DNA of 64,000 bases from Microbispora sp. H11081 (lineage in GTDB: Bacteria; Actinomycetota; Actinomycetes; Streptosporangiales; Streptosporangiaceae), in contig NZ_JABBWV010000004.1 in assembly GCF_012999535.1 (NCBI RefSeq), positions 495,609-559,608 of the forward strand, in the 5' to 3' direction. The notes beneath the pieces were generated by a model that saw nothing but the letters and a program-made list of their open reading frames with translations, had not been told where the DNA came from and searched no databases. Within the stretch, counting starts at the first letter, position 1. Each line of letters opens with the position of its first letter. Shown here one piece after another: positions 23,881-31,945 of the stretch. A program made the position numbers and the translations under genes.

Positions 23881-23904
23881 TATCCGCCCGTGCTGGAGGC
23901 CCGC

Positions 23905-24801
23905 GTGAACTCGGCCCTGAAGGAGCTGCTGGACCTGCTCGACCTCGAGCAGATCGAGCTGGACATCTTCCGCGGGCGCAGCCCCGAGGAGCGCATCCAG
24001 CGGGTCTTCGGCGGACAGGTGGCGGCGCAGGCGCTCGTGGCGGCCGGCCGTACGGTGCCGTCCGACCGGATGGTCCACTCGCTGCACGCCTACTTCATCA
24101 GGCCGGGCGACCCTGCCGTCCCGATCGTCTACAACGTGGAGCGGGTGCGCGACGGGCGGTCGTTCGCCACCCGGCGGATCACGGCCATCCAGCACGGCAA
24201 GGCGATCTTCTCGATGTCCGCGTCGTTCCACGTCCAGGAGCCGGGCGTGAGCCACCAGGCCGCGCGCATGCCGGAGGTGCCGGACCCGGAGACGCTGCCG
24301 ACCTTCCAGCGGCGCATGCTCGACGTCGTGGGCGAGGATCCGGGCTGGCGCGAACTGCTGTCCAGGCCGCGCCCGGTCGACGCGCGCTACGTGAACGCGC
24401 TAACCTGGGAGGCCGCACACGACCCCGCCCTGGTCAGCGCGGAGAACAACGTCTGGTTCCGGTACGACGCCGACCTGCCGGACGACCCGCTGCTGCACGT
24501 CGTGCTCGCGGCCTACGCCAGCGACTTCACGCTGGTGGACACGGTGCTCCTGGCCCACGGCCTCGCCTGGGGGTCTTCCGCGGTGTCCGGCGCGTCGCTG
24601 GACCATGCCATGTGGTTCCACCGGCCCTTCCGGGCGGACGAGTGGCTGCTCTACGCCCAGGAGTCGCCCTGGTCCGGAGCGGCGCGCGGGCTCGCCCGCG
24701 GGCAGATGTTCACCGCGGCCGGAGACCTGGCCGTCTCGGTGGTACAGGAATGCTTGGTCCGGGTGTCGCCCGCGCTCCACTCCGATGTCACGAAGTCGTG
24801 A
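23905..24801 (+). CDS. tesB: Acyl-CoA thioesterase II
   Basis: 298 residues with the double hot-dog fold of TesB: the N-terminal half has RVFGGQVAAQALVAAGRTV and HSLHAYFIRPGDP, the C-terminal half ASDFTLVDTVLL, ASLDHAMWFHRPFRADEWLLY and GARGLARGQMF (here AARGLARGQMF). The catalytic Asp-Thr/Ser-Gln set lies in SDFTLVDT and the last motif. It hydrolyses medium- and long-chain acyl-CoA in the cytoplasm. The GTG at 23905 has GGAGG five bases upstream; a GTG at 23890 is a less likely start. It follows uvrD2 by 24 bases and is probably co-transcribed. Confidence 0.9.
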   Translation: MNSALKELLDLLDLEQIELDIFRGRSPEERIQRVFGGQVAAQALVAAGRTVPSDRMVHSLHAYFIRPGDPAVPIVYNVERVRDGRSFATRRITAIQHGKAIFSMSASFHVQEPGVSHQAARMPEVPDPETLPTFQRRMLDVVGEDPGWRELLSRPRPVDARYVNALTWEAAHDPALVSAENNVWFRYDADLPDDPLLHVVLAAYASDFTLVDTVLLAHGLAWGSSAVSGASLDHAMWFHRPFRADEWLLYAQESPWSGAARGLARGQMFTAAGDLAVSVVQECLVRVSPALHSDVTKS

Positions 24802-24812
24802 AAATCGCAGGT

Positions 24813-24851
24813 AGAAAATAGGTTGCCCGCCCTGCCGCCGCGGTTTAGGGT
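24813..24851 (+). promoter_or_regulatory. whiB7-type promoter with AT-rich WhiB7 element
   Basis: An AT-rich stretch agaaaata (24813-24820) lies two bases before a -35 TTGCCC (24823-24828); 17 bases later is a -10 TAGGGT (24846-24851). WhiB7 is known to act with the housekeeping sigma factor at promoters having an AT-rich stretch just upstream of the -35, including its own. The position, about 475 bases before whiB7, fits the long leader of this gene. Confidence 0.7.
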
Positions 24852-24913
24852 CTTGCACAAGTCAGCCGGACGGTCAGGTCCGGCACGATCACGCTGAAAC
24901 GGAGGTGAGTCCA

Positions 24914-25204
24914 GTGAGGAACAAGACGACGTCCCGCACGCTGTGGCTCGCTTCCGCACGCCCGGCCGCCATTGTCATGCCGGTCAAACTGCGGCGCGGC
25001 GAGGCCGCCCCGGCCCTGGCTCTGATCAACGGAGCCGCGGGCTCGGCCGCCTTCGGCGTGTCCACCCGCCCGGCCAACTACGGCCACCCCGCCCCTCGTC
25101 CGGTCCACGTGAACCGGCCGATGGGTGATGAGCAGCTCAGCACCGCCGCTCGCGGCGGTGCGCAGGGTCCGCACGATGCCCGGAGACGACCAGTCATACC
25201 CTGA
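24914..25204 (+). CDS. Leader ORF upstream of whiB7
   Basis: Open frame of 96 codons starting at GTG 24914, with GGAGG (24901-24905) eight bases upstream. It ends at 25204, 16 bases before the attenuator hairpin. The peptide (VRNKTTSRTLWLASARP...) is not a known protein family, and the codon use looks plausible. In whiB7 genes, translation of a leader ORF controls readthrough of a terminator, so ribosome-targeting drugs switch the gene on. This frame is in the right place for that role; its second half spans a hairpin at 25140-25161. Confidence 0.6.
   Translation: MRNKTTSRTLWLASARPAAIVMPVKLRRGEAAPALALINGAAGSAAFGVSTRPANYGHPAPRPVHVNRPMGDEQLSTAARGGAQGPHDARRRPVIP
25140..25161 (+). promoter_or_regulatory. 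Hairpin inside the whiB7 leader ORF
   Basis: The stem gcaccgccg pairs with cggcggtgc around a ctcg loop. It lies within the leader ORF, about 60 bases before the terminator stem, and may be an alternative fold or a ribosome-sensitive element of the attenuator. Confidence 0.5.
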
Positions 25205-25220
25205 CCGGTCTCCATCTCCG

Positions 25221-25259
25221 GGCCGCGGATCCGCACCAGGATCCGCGGCCTTTCTGTTT
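25221..25259 (+). terminator. Intrinsic attenuator in the whiB7 leader
   Basis: A perfect 12-bp stem ggccgcggatcc / ggatccgcggcc (25221-25232 with 25239-25250), loop gcacca, is followed by tttctgttt. U-rich tails are rare in this genome, so this is one of the clearest intrinsic terminators in the window. It lies between the leader ORF and whiB7, 66 bases before the start codon, as expected of a transcription attenuator. Confidence 0.88.
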
Positions 25260-25324
25260 GTCCGGCCACGAATCCACCCCACAACGAGGACAGCCAGACC
25301 AAACCATTCGAAGAGGTGACGCAG

Positions 25325-25588
25325 ATGGCGGCCCCGGTCATGGACCTGATCGAAGCCGAAATCCCCTGTCGTACCGACCCAGACCTGTGGTTCGCCGAGT
25401 CCCCCGAGGACGTGGAGTTCGCCAAGGCGCTCTGCGGTGGCTGCCCGATCCAGAAGGCCTGCCTGGCCCGCGCGCTGGAGCGCGAGGAGCCGTGGGGCGT
25501 CTGGGGCGGGGAGCTCGTCCTGAGGGGGGTCGTCGTGCCCCGCAAGCGGCCGCGCGGGCGTCCCCGCAAGACTCCCGTCGCCGCCTGA
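25325..25588 (+). CDS. whiB7: WhiB7 transcriptional regulator
   Basis: 87-residue WhiB protein. The four iron-sulfur ligands are Cys15, Cys37, Cys40 and Cys46 (C-x21-C-x2-C-x5-C), followed by the beta-turn GVWGGE (58-63). The C-terminal AT-hook (RPRGRPRK, about 75-82) is specific to WhiB7 among WhiB paralogs. WhiB7 binds the sigma factor and turns on intrinsic antibiotic-resistance genes. The ATG at 25325 is preferred over GTG 25316 because AGAGG is eight bases upstream. Promoter, leader ORF and attenuator upstream all point to the classical drug-inducible control. Confidence 0.93.
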   Translation: MAAPVMDLIEAEIPCRTDPDLWFAESPEDVEFAKALCGGCPIQKACLARALEREEPWGVWGGELVLRGVVVPRKRPRGRPRKTPVAA

Positions 25589-25626
25589 CCAAAGATCCAG
25601 AGTTTCTCCGGAAGGAACCGATCCAG

Positions 25627-25809
25627 ATGAGCATCTCCCCGATCAGCGCCTTGTATCTGAACCAAGAACTGGCGCATGAGCGAATACGAACCCTGCACGA
25701 GGAGGCGGCGCAGGAGCGGCTGGCCGGCCGGATCAGGAGCGTGCGGAAGGCACGCCGGCAGGCCGAGCGCGCGTCCAGGCGACTGAGTGCCGCACTGGCG
25801 CGCGTGTGA
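25627..25809 (+). CDS. Small basic hypothetical protein downstream of whiB7
   Basis: 60-residue protein starting at ATG 25627, with GGAAGGA about ten bases upstream. The sequence is mostly helical and charged: LYLNQELAHERIRTLHEEAAQERLAGRI, then an Arg/Lys-rich tail RKARRQAERASRRLS. No known domain. It is 38 bases after whiB7 with no terminator between them, so it should be co-transcribed and share drug induction. Similar short helical Arg-rich proteins occur in actinobacteria without known function. Confidence 0.6.
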   Translation: MSISPISALYLNQELAHERIRTLHEEAAQERLAGRIRSVRKARRQAERASRRLSAALARV

Positions 25810-25844
25810 CGCGAGTCCACCGCGCCGATCGGCGCAGGTAGTGG

Positions 25845-25876
25845 CGATGGGCGGTCCCAGGCGGGGCCGCCCATCG
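25845..25876 (+). terminator. Hairpin after the whiB7 transcript
   Basis: The 10-bp stem cgatgggcgg / ccgcccatcg has a 12-base loop and lies 36 bases after the small gene's stop. There is no U-tract. It is the likely end of the whiB7 operon. Confidence 0.5.
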
Positions 25877-26040
25877 TCGTCCGAGCCAGGGCGTCCTCGT
25901 AAAGAAGCGATCATCGGACGCACAGGAGATCGCCCGCGGCGGGAGACCACCGCGACCGCGGGGTATGAGCCGGAGCGCCCCGGCCGTACGCCCGGACGGG
26001 ATGCAGGCGAAGCGACGCGTGAGCGGTGGGTGGGACTTGG

Positions 26041-26487
26041 ATGGGCGACCGGACATCAGGTGCGCTTGATCTCGTGGCGGGTGCGCGAAGACTCGCCCTC
26101 ACCGGGCTTGTCGCCGGGCTCGTCACCGGACTGTGGGGTCCGGTCGTGCCGCTGGCGGAGGCCGCGCAGGCGCCGACGGGACTTCTTGTCGCCCGGCACG
26201 GCCACGGCAACGGCGGCGGTCGCGGCGGGGGAGCGACCCAGGCGACCGGGGGGACCAACACCTCGAACTCGCCCACCATCCTGAGCCCGCCCAAGCAGAT
26301 CTCCGCTGGGCGGCGCAACGTGAACGCCCCCGCTGCCAACAGCGCCGTCACGTTCGCCGGCATCCAGCAGATATCGAGCGTCAGCGTCTTCACCAACACC
26401 CTCAACGGCAACTGCAGGAGCGGGATCAACCGCTGCGTCATCAACCAGAACCTGCGGTCGGTCGAGAGCCGGGGCCGCGGCAGATAG
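26041..26487 (+). CDS. Small secreted hypothetical protein
   Basis: 148 residues. The signal peptide has a Leu/Val-rich core (LALTGLVAGLVTGLWGPVVPL) and likely cleavage after AEA. The mature part has a Gly/His-rich stretch (HGHGNGGGRGGG), a Thr/Ser-rich segment, and a compact end with two cysteines (GNCRSGINRCVINQN). No family recognised. The ribosome site before ATG 26041 is weak. The stop lies 31 bases from the end of the convergent kinase gene. Confidence 0.55.
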   Translation: MGDRTSGALDLVAGARRLALTGLVAGLVTGLWGPVVPLAEAAQAPTGLLVARHGHGNGGGRGGGATQATGGTNTSNSPTILSPPKQISAGRRNVNAPAANSAVTFAGIQQISSVSVFTNTLNGNCRSGINRCVINQNLRSVESRGRGR

Positions 26488-26517
26488 CCCGCCCGCCTGG
26501 GCCCGCGCGTCCGCGGC

Positions 26518-27861
26518 TCAGGTCAGGGCGAGCGCGCTGTCCTCCGACTCGCCCGTCTCGTCGCCGAAGCCGGGCACCCAGCGCACGACCTCGGCGCGGA
26601 AGCGGGCGGTCGCGCCGAGCTGGCAGAGCACGCCGACGCCGGCCGCGTGCACCCGGTGGATCAGCACGTATGAGGCGGGCAGGTTGAGCTGGCGGACCAC
26701 GTTGTTCTGCCGCAGGTCCGTGACGGTCGCCGCCTGCTCGCGCAGCCACTCCCTGCTGAAGGCGAACTCGTCGACCCGGGTCGGCTCGACGTACGGCGCG
26801 AGGAAGGCGCGCAGGGCGTCGGGGTCGATCTCGATGTGCGGGCGGATGAACCCCTCCGCGCGCAGTCCGCGGATGACCGTGTCCATGTCGCCCTGGTTGA
26901 AGATGCGCGTGAGCCTGCCGAAGACGAGGGGATAGCCGCCGGGCATCCGGTTGACCGCGCCGAAGTCCAGCACGCCGAGCCGCCCGTCCTCCATCAGCCG
27001 GAAGTTGCCGGGGTGGGGGTCGGCGTGCAGCATCCCGACCCGGGCCGGGGAGCAGAACAGGAAACGGACGAACAGCAGGCCGGCGTGGTTGCGCTCCTCC
27101 TGGGTGCCCTCCGCGATGATCCTGGACAGCGGGGTGCCGGTCAGCCACTCGGTGACCAGGACCTGCTCGTTGGCCGCGATCACGGCGGGCACGTGGAAGT
27201 CCGGATCGTCGCGGAACTCCTCGGCGAACGCGTGCTGGGCCTCGGCCTCCTTGAGGTAATCGAGCTCCTCCGCGACCCGCTCCTTCAGCTCGGCCAGGAC
27301 CGGCTTGATGTCCAGGCCGGGCAGCATGGCGCCGAAGAGCTTGCCGAGCCGCGCGAGCTGGTTGAAGTCGGAGATCAGGGCCTTGCCCGCCCCCGGATAC
27401 TGGATCTTCACGGCGACCGGCCTGCCGTCGTGCCAGATGGCGCGGTGCACCTGCCCGATGGAGGCCGCGGCGCTCGGCTTGTCGTCGAACTCCAGGAAGT
27501 TCTCCCGCCAGTCGTCGCCCAGCTGCTCGGTCAGGACCCGGTGGACCGTGGCGGTGGGAAGCGGCGGCGCGGCGTCCTGCAGACGCGTCAGCGTCGCCCG
27601 ATAGGGCCCGGCGATCTCGGGCGGCAGCGCGGCCTCGAAGATCGACAAAGCCTGGCCGAGCTTCATGGCCCCGCCCTTGAGCTCACCGAGCACCTTGAAG
27701 ATCTGGTCGGCCGTACGCCGCTGGATCTCCTGTGTGACGATCTCGGCGGAGGCGCCACCGAGCCGCTTGCCCAGTCCGAGCGCGGTGCGGCCGGCGAACC
27801 CCAGAGGGAGCGTGGCGAGCTTGGCCGAGCGGGTAACGGCGCGGTGGGGAAGGTCACTCAC
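26518..27861 (-). CDS. ABC1/UbiB-family atypical kinase
   Basis: 447 residues. ABC1 signatures: GELKGGAMKLGQALS (KxGQ motif that covers the active site), Ala-rich loop PSAAASIGQVHRA, the ATP-site lysine in VAVKIQYPG, EELDYLKEAEAQ, then the catalytic HADPHPGNF and metal-binding LDFGAV. Family members (UbiB, Coq8) support lipid or quinone biology and have ATPase activity; in actinobacteria the target is unknown. GTG start. It lies 131 bases downstream of the ThiF-like gene on the same strand, an order also found next to whiB7 in mycobacteria (from memory). Confidence 0.88.
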   Translation of the reverse strand: MSDLPHRAVTRSAKLATLPLGFAGRTALGLGKRLGGASAEIVTQEIQRRTADQIFKVLGELKGGAMKLGQALSIFEAALPPEIAGPYRATLTRLQDAAPPLPTATVHRVLTEQLGDDWRENFLEFDDKPSAAASIGQVHRAIWHDGRPVAVKIQYPGAGKALISDFNQLARLGKLFGAMLPGLDIKPVLAELKERVAEELDYLKEAEAQHAFAEEFRDDPDFHVPAVIAANEQVLVTEWLTGTPLSRIIAEGTQEERNHAGLLFVRFLFCSPARVGMLHADPHPGNFRLMEDGRLGVLDFGAVNRMPGGYPLVFGRLTRIFNQGDMDTVIRGLRAEGFIRPHIEIDPDALRAFLAPYVEPTRVDEFAFSREWLREQAATVTDLRQNNVVRQLNLPASYVLIHRVHAAGVGVLCQLGATARFRAEVVRWVPGFGDETGESEDSALALT

Positions 27862-27992
27862 TCACCCATTCTTAGCGATGACGGGGGCTTTCGACCACAA
27901 TTCACCGTTCCGATCCCCACGAGGTGGGCGGGGATGTCAACGGGAGCCGGGCATTGCGTCAAGTGTGTTCTTCCTCACACCACCGCCCGCCC

Positions 27993-29051
27993 TCACGCGG
28001 TGAGGCCGGACACGTCCCCTGGCAGGCAGCCGCACCGGTCGTGGGCGTCCAGGCGGCGGTGCCGCCAGCGCCAGCCTGGCGAGACTTCGAGCAGGCCCTC
28101 CGGCACGCGTCCCTCGTCGAGATAGGCCAGGGCCTGACCGGCCGCCTGCGCGGCCACCAGGCAGGACAACACGACGTCGCAGGCGATCTCGCCCGCCGGA
28201 TAACCCCCGAGCCGGGCGCCCACGAGAGGCCAGGACGGGTCCCGGTCGCGGCGGGTGAGATCGAGGCAGCGCAGGCAGGGGGTGAGGCCCGGGACGACGA
28301 AGGGCCCCACGGAGCCGTGTCCCTCGAACGCGCAGACGAGCACGTGCGCCACGCCCTCGGTGACGATCTCGTGGACCAGCGTGGCGTCGAGCGGGGCGGT
28401 GGGCGCGAGGACCACGAGGTCCGGGCGCACGCCGCCGTCGGACAGGCGGGAGGCGGCGCGGCCTGGCCAGGCGTTGACGGCGGGCGAGATCCGCAGGGCC
28501 GCGAGCACGGCGGCCTCCTCGCGGGTCATCCCCGTCTCCGTACGGCCGATCCCGCCGGGAACCACGTCGCCCGCGGTGGCCGTGCCGGGATCGACCACGC
28601 AGATGTGGCCGACTCCTGCGGCGGCGAGCAGGCCGACGACCCGGGCGCCGACCCGGCCCGCGCCGTAGACGCGGACCCGCGCCGCCCTGCGCGCGGACAG
28701 GGCGGCCATGCCGCCGTCGGTGGCGGTCAGCGACAGCCTGTCCAGGTCGGGACGGAGGCGGTCCCGATCGGCCAGGGGCAGGTCCGCGATCGGCTCGGGA
28801 CGGGCCGCGGCGTCCTCGATCAGGCCGTGCGCGGCGAGCCGGGCGACCACCTCCTGGGCCGCCGCCTCGTCGAGGCCGCTCCCGGCCACCGCCTGCCGGA
28901 GGGTGCGGGTGCCGTCCAGGCCGTCGATCAGGCGGCGCACCGGCGGCTCGACTCCGGTCAGCACGACGGCGCCGAGCGGATGGACGCCGAACTGCAGCGT
29001 GCGGCCGTCTCGTTCGACCCGGCGCAGGACCGGCTTCAGGCGAGGTCTCAT
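27993..29051 (-). CDS. ThiF/E1-like adenylyltransferase-fold protein
   Basis: 352 residues. After an N-terminal winged-helix-like region (about 1-85: VHPLGAVVLTGVEPPVRRLIDGLDG) comes a Rossmann nucleotide-binding segment RVYGAGRVGARVVGLLAAAGVGHICVVDPG, typical of ThiF/MoeB/E1 enzymes. Then come a Zn-type CLRCLD and a CGC at the C-terminus. The canonical catalytic Cys is not obvious, so it may be a peptide-modifying or degenerate E1. The ATG at 29051 is favoured; it starts an operon with the ABC1 kinase. The family is conserved near uvrD2/whiB7 in actinobacteria but is uncharacterised. Confidence 0.75.
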   Translation of the reverse strand: MRPRLKPVLRRVERDGRTLQFGVHPLGAVVLTGVEPPVRRLIDGLDGTRTLRQAVAGSGLDEAAAQEVVARLAAHGLIEDAAARPEPIADLPLADRDRLRPDLDRLSLTATDGGMAALSARRAARVRVYGAGRVGARVVGLLAAAGVGHICVVDPGTATAGDVVPGGIGRTETGMTREEAAVLAALRISPAVNAWPGRAASRLSDGGVRPDLVVLAPTAPLDATLVHEIVTEGVAHVLVCAFEGHGSVGPFVVPGLTPCLRCLDLTRRDRDPSWPLVGARLGGYPAGEIACDVVLSCLVAAQAAGQALAYLDEGRVPEGLLEVSPGWRWRHRRLDAHDRCGCLPGDVSGLTA

Positions 29052-29251
29052 AGTCGCCAGACCATGCCACACGCCGGCAGGCCGCGGCGTCGCAACCTGC
29101 GGGGCTGTGGATAATTACCGGGGTGATCGTGGTTGGTGAATATCCGCAACCCCGTAGTTTTCACGCCCGCAAGGTCACGTTCGCCCGATTGACCAGGGAG
29201 AACGTGTATCACCCCCTGTGGAATTCGGCGCGTGTCGGCTACCTTTCATAT

Positions 29252-29767
29252 GTGCCCCCCGAGACAGTCGAGGTTCGTCGGAGCGCACGACGGCGGCGAA
29301 CCGTTTCCGCGTACCGCGATGGAGACAAGACCATCGTGTTGCTTCCGGCTGGTCTGAGCACGACCGACGAGGAGCAATGGGTACGCCGCATGCTCGACCG
29401 CCTTGCCGCGAAGGAGCAGCGAAGACGCCCCAGCGACGACGATCTGCTAGAGCGGGCGATGGAGCTTTCCGCCCGCTATCTCGACGGCAGGGCCGTGCCC
29501 GTGAGCGTGCGCTGGGTGGAGAACCAGCTCCACAGATGGGGCTCGTGCACGCCCGACCAGGGCACGATCAGGCTGTCGGCCCGGCTGCGCGGCATGCCGG
29601 CCTGGGTCGTCGATTACGTCATCATGCACGAGCTCGTCCACCTGCTCGTGCCGAGTCACGGCCCGCGGTTCTGGGCCCTCGTCGAGCGCTATCCCCGGGC
29701 CGAACGCGCGAGAGGCTTCCTTGAGGGCTTCTCGATGGCGGCCAGCAGCGCCCCGGAGGAGTGTTGA
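29252..29767 (+). CDS. YgjP/SprT-like zinc metallopeptidase (DUF45)
   Basis: 171 residues. The signature is HRWGSCTPDQGTIRLSARL, then VIMHELVHLLVPSHGPRFWALVERYPRAERARGFLEG. HExxH plus the downstream His in SHGPRFW makes a gluzincin-like zinc site. The family (YgjP, DUF45) includes proteins of unknown substrate. The GTG at 29252 is chosen because the family starts with a PxxxxEVRRSxRRRRT segment; there is no ribosome site, but TACCTT sits about six bases upstream, which would fit a leaderless message. The stop overlaps the start of the next gene. Confidence 0.78.
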   Translation: MPPETVEVRRSARRRRTVSAYRDGDKTIVLLPAGLSTTDEEQWVRRMLDRLAAKEQRRRPSDDDLLERAMELSARYLDGRAVPVSVRWVENQLHRWGSCTPDQGTIRLSARLRGMPAWVVDYVIMHELVHLLVPSHGPRFWALVERYPRAERARGFLEGFSMAASSAPEEC

Positions 29768-30339
29768 CCCGGATCGCCGCGGTGCTGGTCACGCCCGGCA
29801 TGGCGGACGCGGCTCCGCCCGGCGTCGATCCCGCCGCGTTCCTGACGGCGGTCGCCGAGGACACCTACGAGATGGTCGCCGGGCTCGAACTCGTGCGGCC
29901 GGTGATCCTGTCGGCCGGTGTTCCGGGGCTCGACGACATCGCCTGGCCGGGCACGCCCGTCCTGACGATCGCCTCTCCCGCCGACGCCTTCGCGGCGCTT
30001 CCGCAGGGAGACGAGGCGGTGGTCGTCAGCGCAGACGCCCCCGACCTGCCGCCCCTGCTGATCGGGAAGCTGTTCAGAGAGCTCGGCCGGGCGCATCTCG
30101 CGGTCTGCCCGGCGGAGGGCGGCGGCGCCGTCGCCGTCGCGGCGCGGCTGCCGGTCCCCGGCTGGGCGGCGCCGGACCTCGACGAGCCCGACGTCGTCGC
30201 CGCGCTGCGCCGTCAGGCGCCCGGCCCCCGCATGGTCGCCACGGGCCCCGGCTGGCACCGGCTCAGGAAGCCGCAGGACGTGGCCCGCCTCGACCCCGGT
30301 CTCGAAGGCTGGGACAACACCCGGGCCCTGCTGACCTGA
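29761..30339 (+). CDS. Putative MobA/DUF2064-like nucleotidyltransferase-fold protein
   Basis: 192 residues, overlapping the metallopeptidase stop. The segment VVVSADAPDLPPLLIGKLFREL resembles the D-x-P-x-L-P core of MobA/CofC/DUF2064 NTP-transferase-like proteins. The rest is less similar, and the usual N-terminal Gly-rich NTP loop is not clear, so activity may be lost or changed. Family assignment is tentative. It is likely co-transcribed with the metallopeptidase and ends one base from the convergent EEP gene. Confidence 0.5.
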   Translation: MLTRIAAVLVTPGMADAAPPGVDPAAFLTAVAEDTYEMVAGLELVRPVILSAGVPGLDDIAWPGTPVLTIASPADAFAALPQGDEAVVVSADAPDLPPLLIGKLFRELGRAHLAVCPAEGGGAVAVAARLPVPGWAAPDLDEPDVVAALRRQAPGPRMVATGPGWHRLRKPQDVARLDPGLEGWDNTRALLT

Positions 30340-30340
30340 C

Positions 30341-31336
30341 TCACCCGCGTCCCGGCAGGCGGAGCTCGGCGAACAACGCCAGATGATCGCTGCCGGGGAC
30401 GGCGTGCACCCCGGTCCGCACGGCGGACGCCCTCCGGTCGTACAGCACGTGGTCGATCGTGATCAACGGGGGATGCCTCCGGCCCGCAGGCCAGGTGCTG
30501 GTCAGGCCGTCGCCGGTCGCGTCGGCCGCGTCCGCGTATCCCCGCCCGAGCACCGCGCGCAGCGCCGAATGGTCGAGACTTGCGTTGAAGTCGCCCGCCA
30601 GCACGCGTACGGCGCCGGGGGACGCGGCGGGGAGCGCCGCCAGTTCGGCGGTCCACTGGGAGACGTAGCCGGTGTTCAGCGGCGCGAGCGTGTGCACGTC
30701 GACGATCTCCACGGGCGGAGCGGACGGCAGCGCGAGACTGGCCCTCGGCATGTTGTGACCGCCCTCCGGCGCGAAGCCCGGCATTTCCGTCAGGGGATGG
30801 CGCGCGTAGATCCCGCTGCCCGAGGGCCCCGGTCCGTCCTCCAGATGCCGGTACGGCAGGAGCCTCCCCAGGCCGGCCGCGTCCAGCGCCTCGACGGCCT
30901 CGGGAGTGAGCTCCTGCGTGGTGAGCACGTCCGGTTCTAGCCGGCGTACGAGGTCCACCACGGCCGCGGGGTCGCCGCGGCCGTAGAAGAGGTTGACCGT
31001 GAGGATCCGCAGCGTAGGCCCGGTGGCCGTGGGGGCCGAGCCGACCGCGCGGGGCAGGACCACGGCCGCGAGGAGTGCCGACGACGCCGCCGCCACCGCG
31101 ATCACGGCTGGCCTGCGGGCGGCCACCGCGACCAGGACCGCCACGAGCGACGCGGCCGCGACGTACGGCGTGCCCGTCGCCAGCGCGATGGCGACTCCTC
31201 CGGCGCGGTCGGCGCCGGCGAGCCTGCCCGCCGCCCAGACCGCGAACGGGGTCACCGCGATCCACGCCAGGCGTGGGGAGACCCGGAGCGTGCGGCGCGG
31301 GGGAGAGACGATCTCGCCGCCCACATCGGTCGTCAT
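30341..31336 (-). CDS. Membrane-anchored endonuclease/exonuclease/phosphatase-family hydrolase
   Basis: 331 residues. The N-terminal region (about 20-100) has three hydrophobic helices, and the EEP domain follows. Catalytic landmarks are LRILTVNLFYG, TTQELT (metal-binding Glu), VDVHT, LAGDFNAS (Asp-Phe-Asn), ITIDHVLY and SDHLALFAEL (general-base His). Several actinobacterial proteins of this layout face outside the membrane; substrate could be DNA, phosphoinositide or sphingomyelin, unknown here. ATG start at 31336. Confidence 0.8.
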   Translation of the reverse strand: MTTDVGGEIVSPPRRTLRVSPRLAWIAVTPFAVWAAGRLAGADRAGGVAIALATGTPYVAAASLVAVLVAVAARRPAVIAVAAASSALLAAVVLPRAVGSAPTATGPTLRILTVNLFYGRGDPAAVVDLVRRLEPDVLTTQELTPEAVEALDAAGLGRLLPYRHLEDGPGPSGSGIYARHPLTEMPGFAPEGGHNMPRASLALPSAPPVEIVDVHTLAPLNTGYVSQWTAELAALPAASPGAVRVLAGDFNASLDHSALRAVLGRGYADAADATGDGLTSTWPAGRRHPPLITIDHVLYDRRASAVRTGVHAVPGSDHLALFAELRLPGRG

Positions 31337-31379
31337 GGGGCGGCCCTGGCCTTCGCGTGCCCGGTCTCCGCGCGCCCGG

Positions 31380-31922
31380 TCAGGCGCCGCACAGGGAACG
31401 GGCGCGGCGGGCCAGGCGCCGGGTGGCCTCGTCGCTCAGCTCCGGGATCTCCTCCACCGGGAACCAGCGCAGGTCGAGAGACTCGTCGCTGATCACCGCC
31501 TCCGCCCCCGGCGGCGCGACCGCGCCGTACTCGACGTCGAGATGCCAGCTGTGCGGCGGGTGACACCAGACCTTGTGCCTGTCGAGGGCGAGCGGGCCGT
31601 CCAGCAGGACCAGGCCGGGGATGCCCGACTCCTCGGTGGCCTCCCGCAGGGCGGCCTGCGCGAGAGTGGCGTCGGATCTCTCGCAGTGCCCGCCCATGGG
31701 CAGCCACATCCCGGCCTTCGCGTGCAGGGTCAGCAGCACCCGTTCGCCGTCGTGCGACAGGACGGCCGTCGTCGCCGTGAGATGGCCGGGAACGCACTCC
31801 CGCCACATCGCGTCCTCGTGGCCCCGCAGGTGCGTCAGGAACTCCTCGCGGAGTCGCTCCTCCTCGGGGGTGGGCGCGACCCATCCGGACAGTACGGCAT
31901 GCGCGTCACGGTGCAGGCTCAC
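31380..31922 (-). CDS. Nudix hydrolase
   Basis: 180 residues. Nudix box GHCERSDATLAQAALREATEESGI has the REATEESG core needed for metal binding, with Cys where many have Val. The N-terminal part contains GHLTATTAVL and LTLHAKAGMWLPMGG. The C-terminal part, VISDESLDLRWFPVEEIPEL, is common in cytosolic Nudix enzymes for nucleotide or deoxynucleotide cleanup. GTG start. Substrate not predictable. Confidence 0.82.
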   Translation of the reverse strand: MSLHRDAHAVLSGWVAPTPEEERLREEFLTHLRGHEDAMWRECVPGHLTATTAVLSHDGERVLLTLHAKAGMWLPMGGHCERSDATLAQAALREATEESGIPGLVLLDGPLALDRHKVWCHPPHSWHLDVEYGAVAPPGAEAVISDESLDLRWFPVEEIPELSDEATRRLARRARSLCGA

Positions 31923-31945
31923 CGGCGCAGCCTACCGAAAAGCTC

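Noticed and set aside
29123..29251. Longer N-terminus for the YgjP-like peptidase
   Set aside because: The additional 43 codons match no family member, and the region before GTG 29252 looks like promoter DNA.
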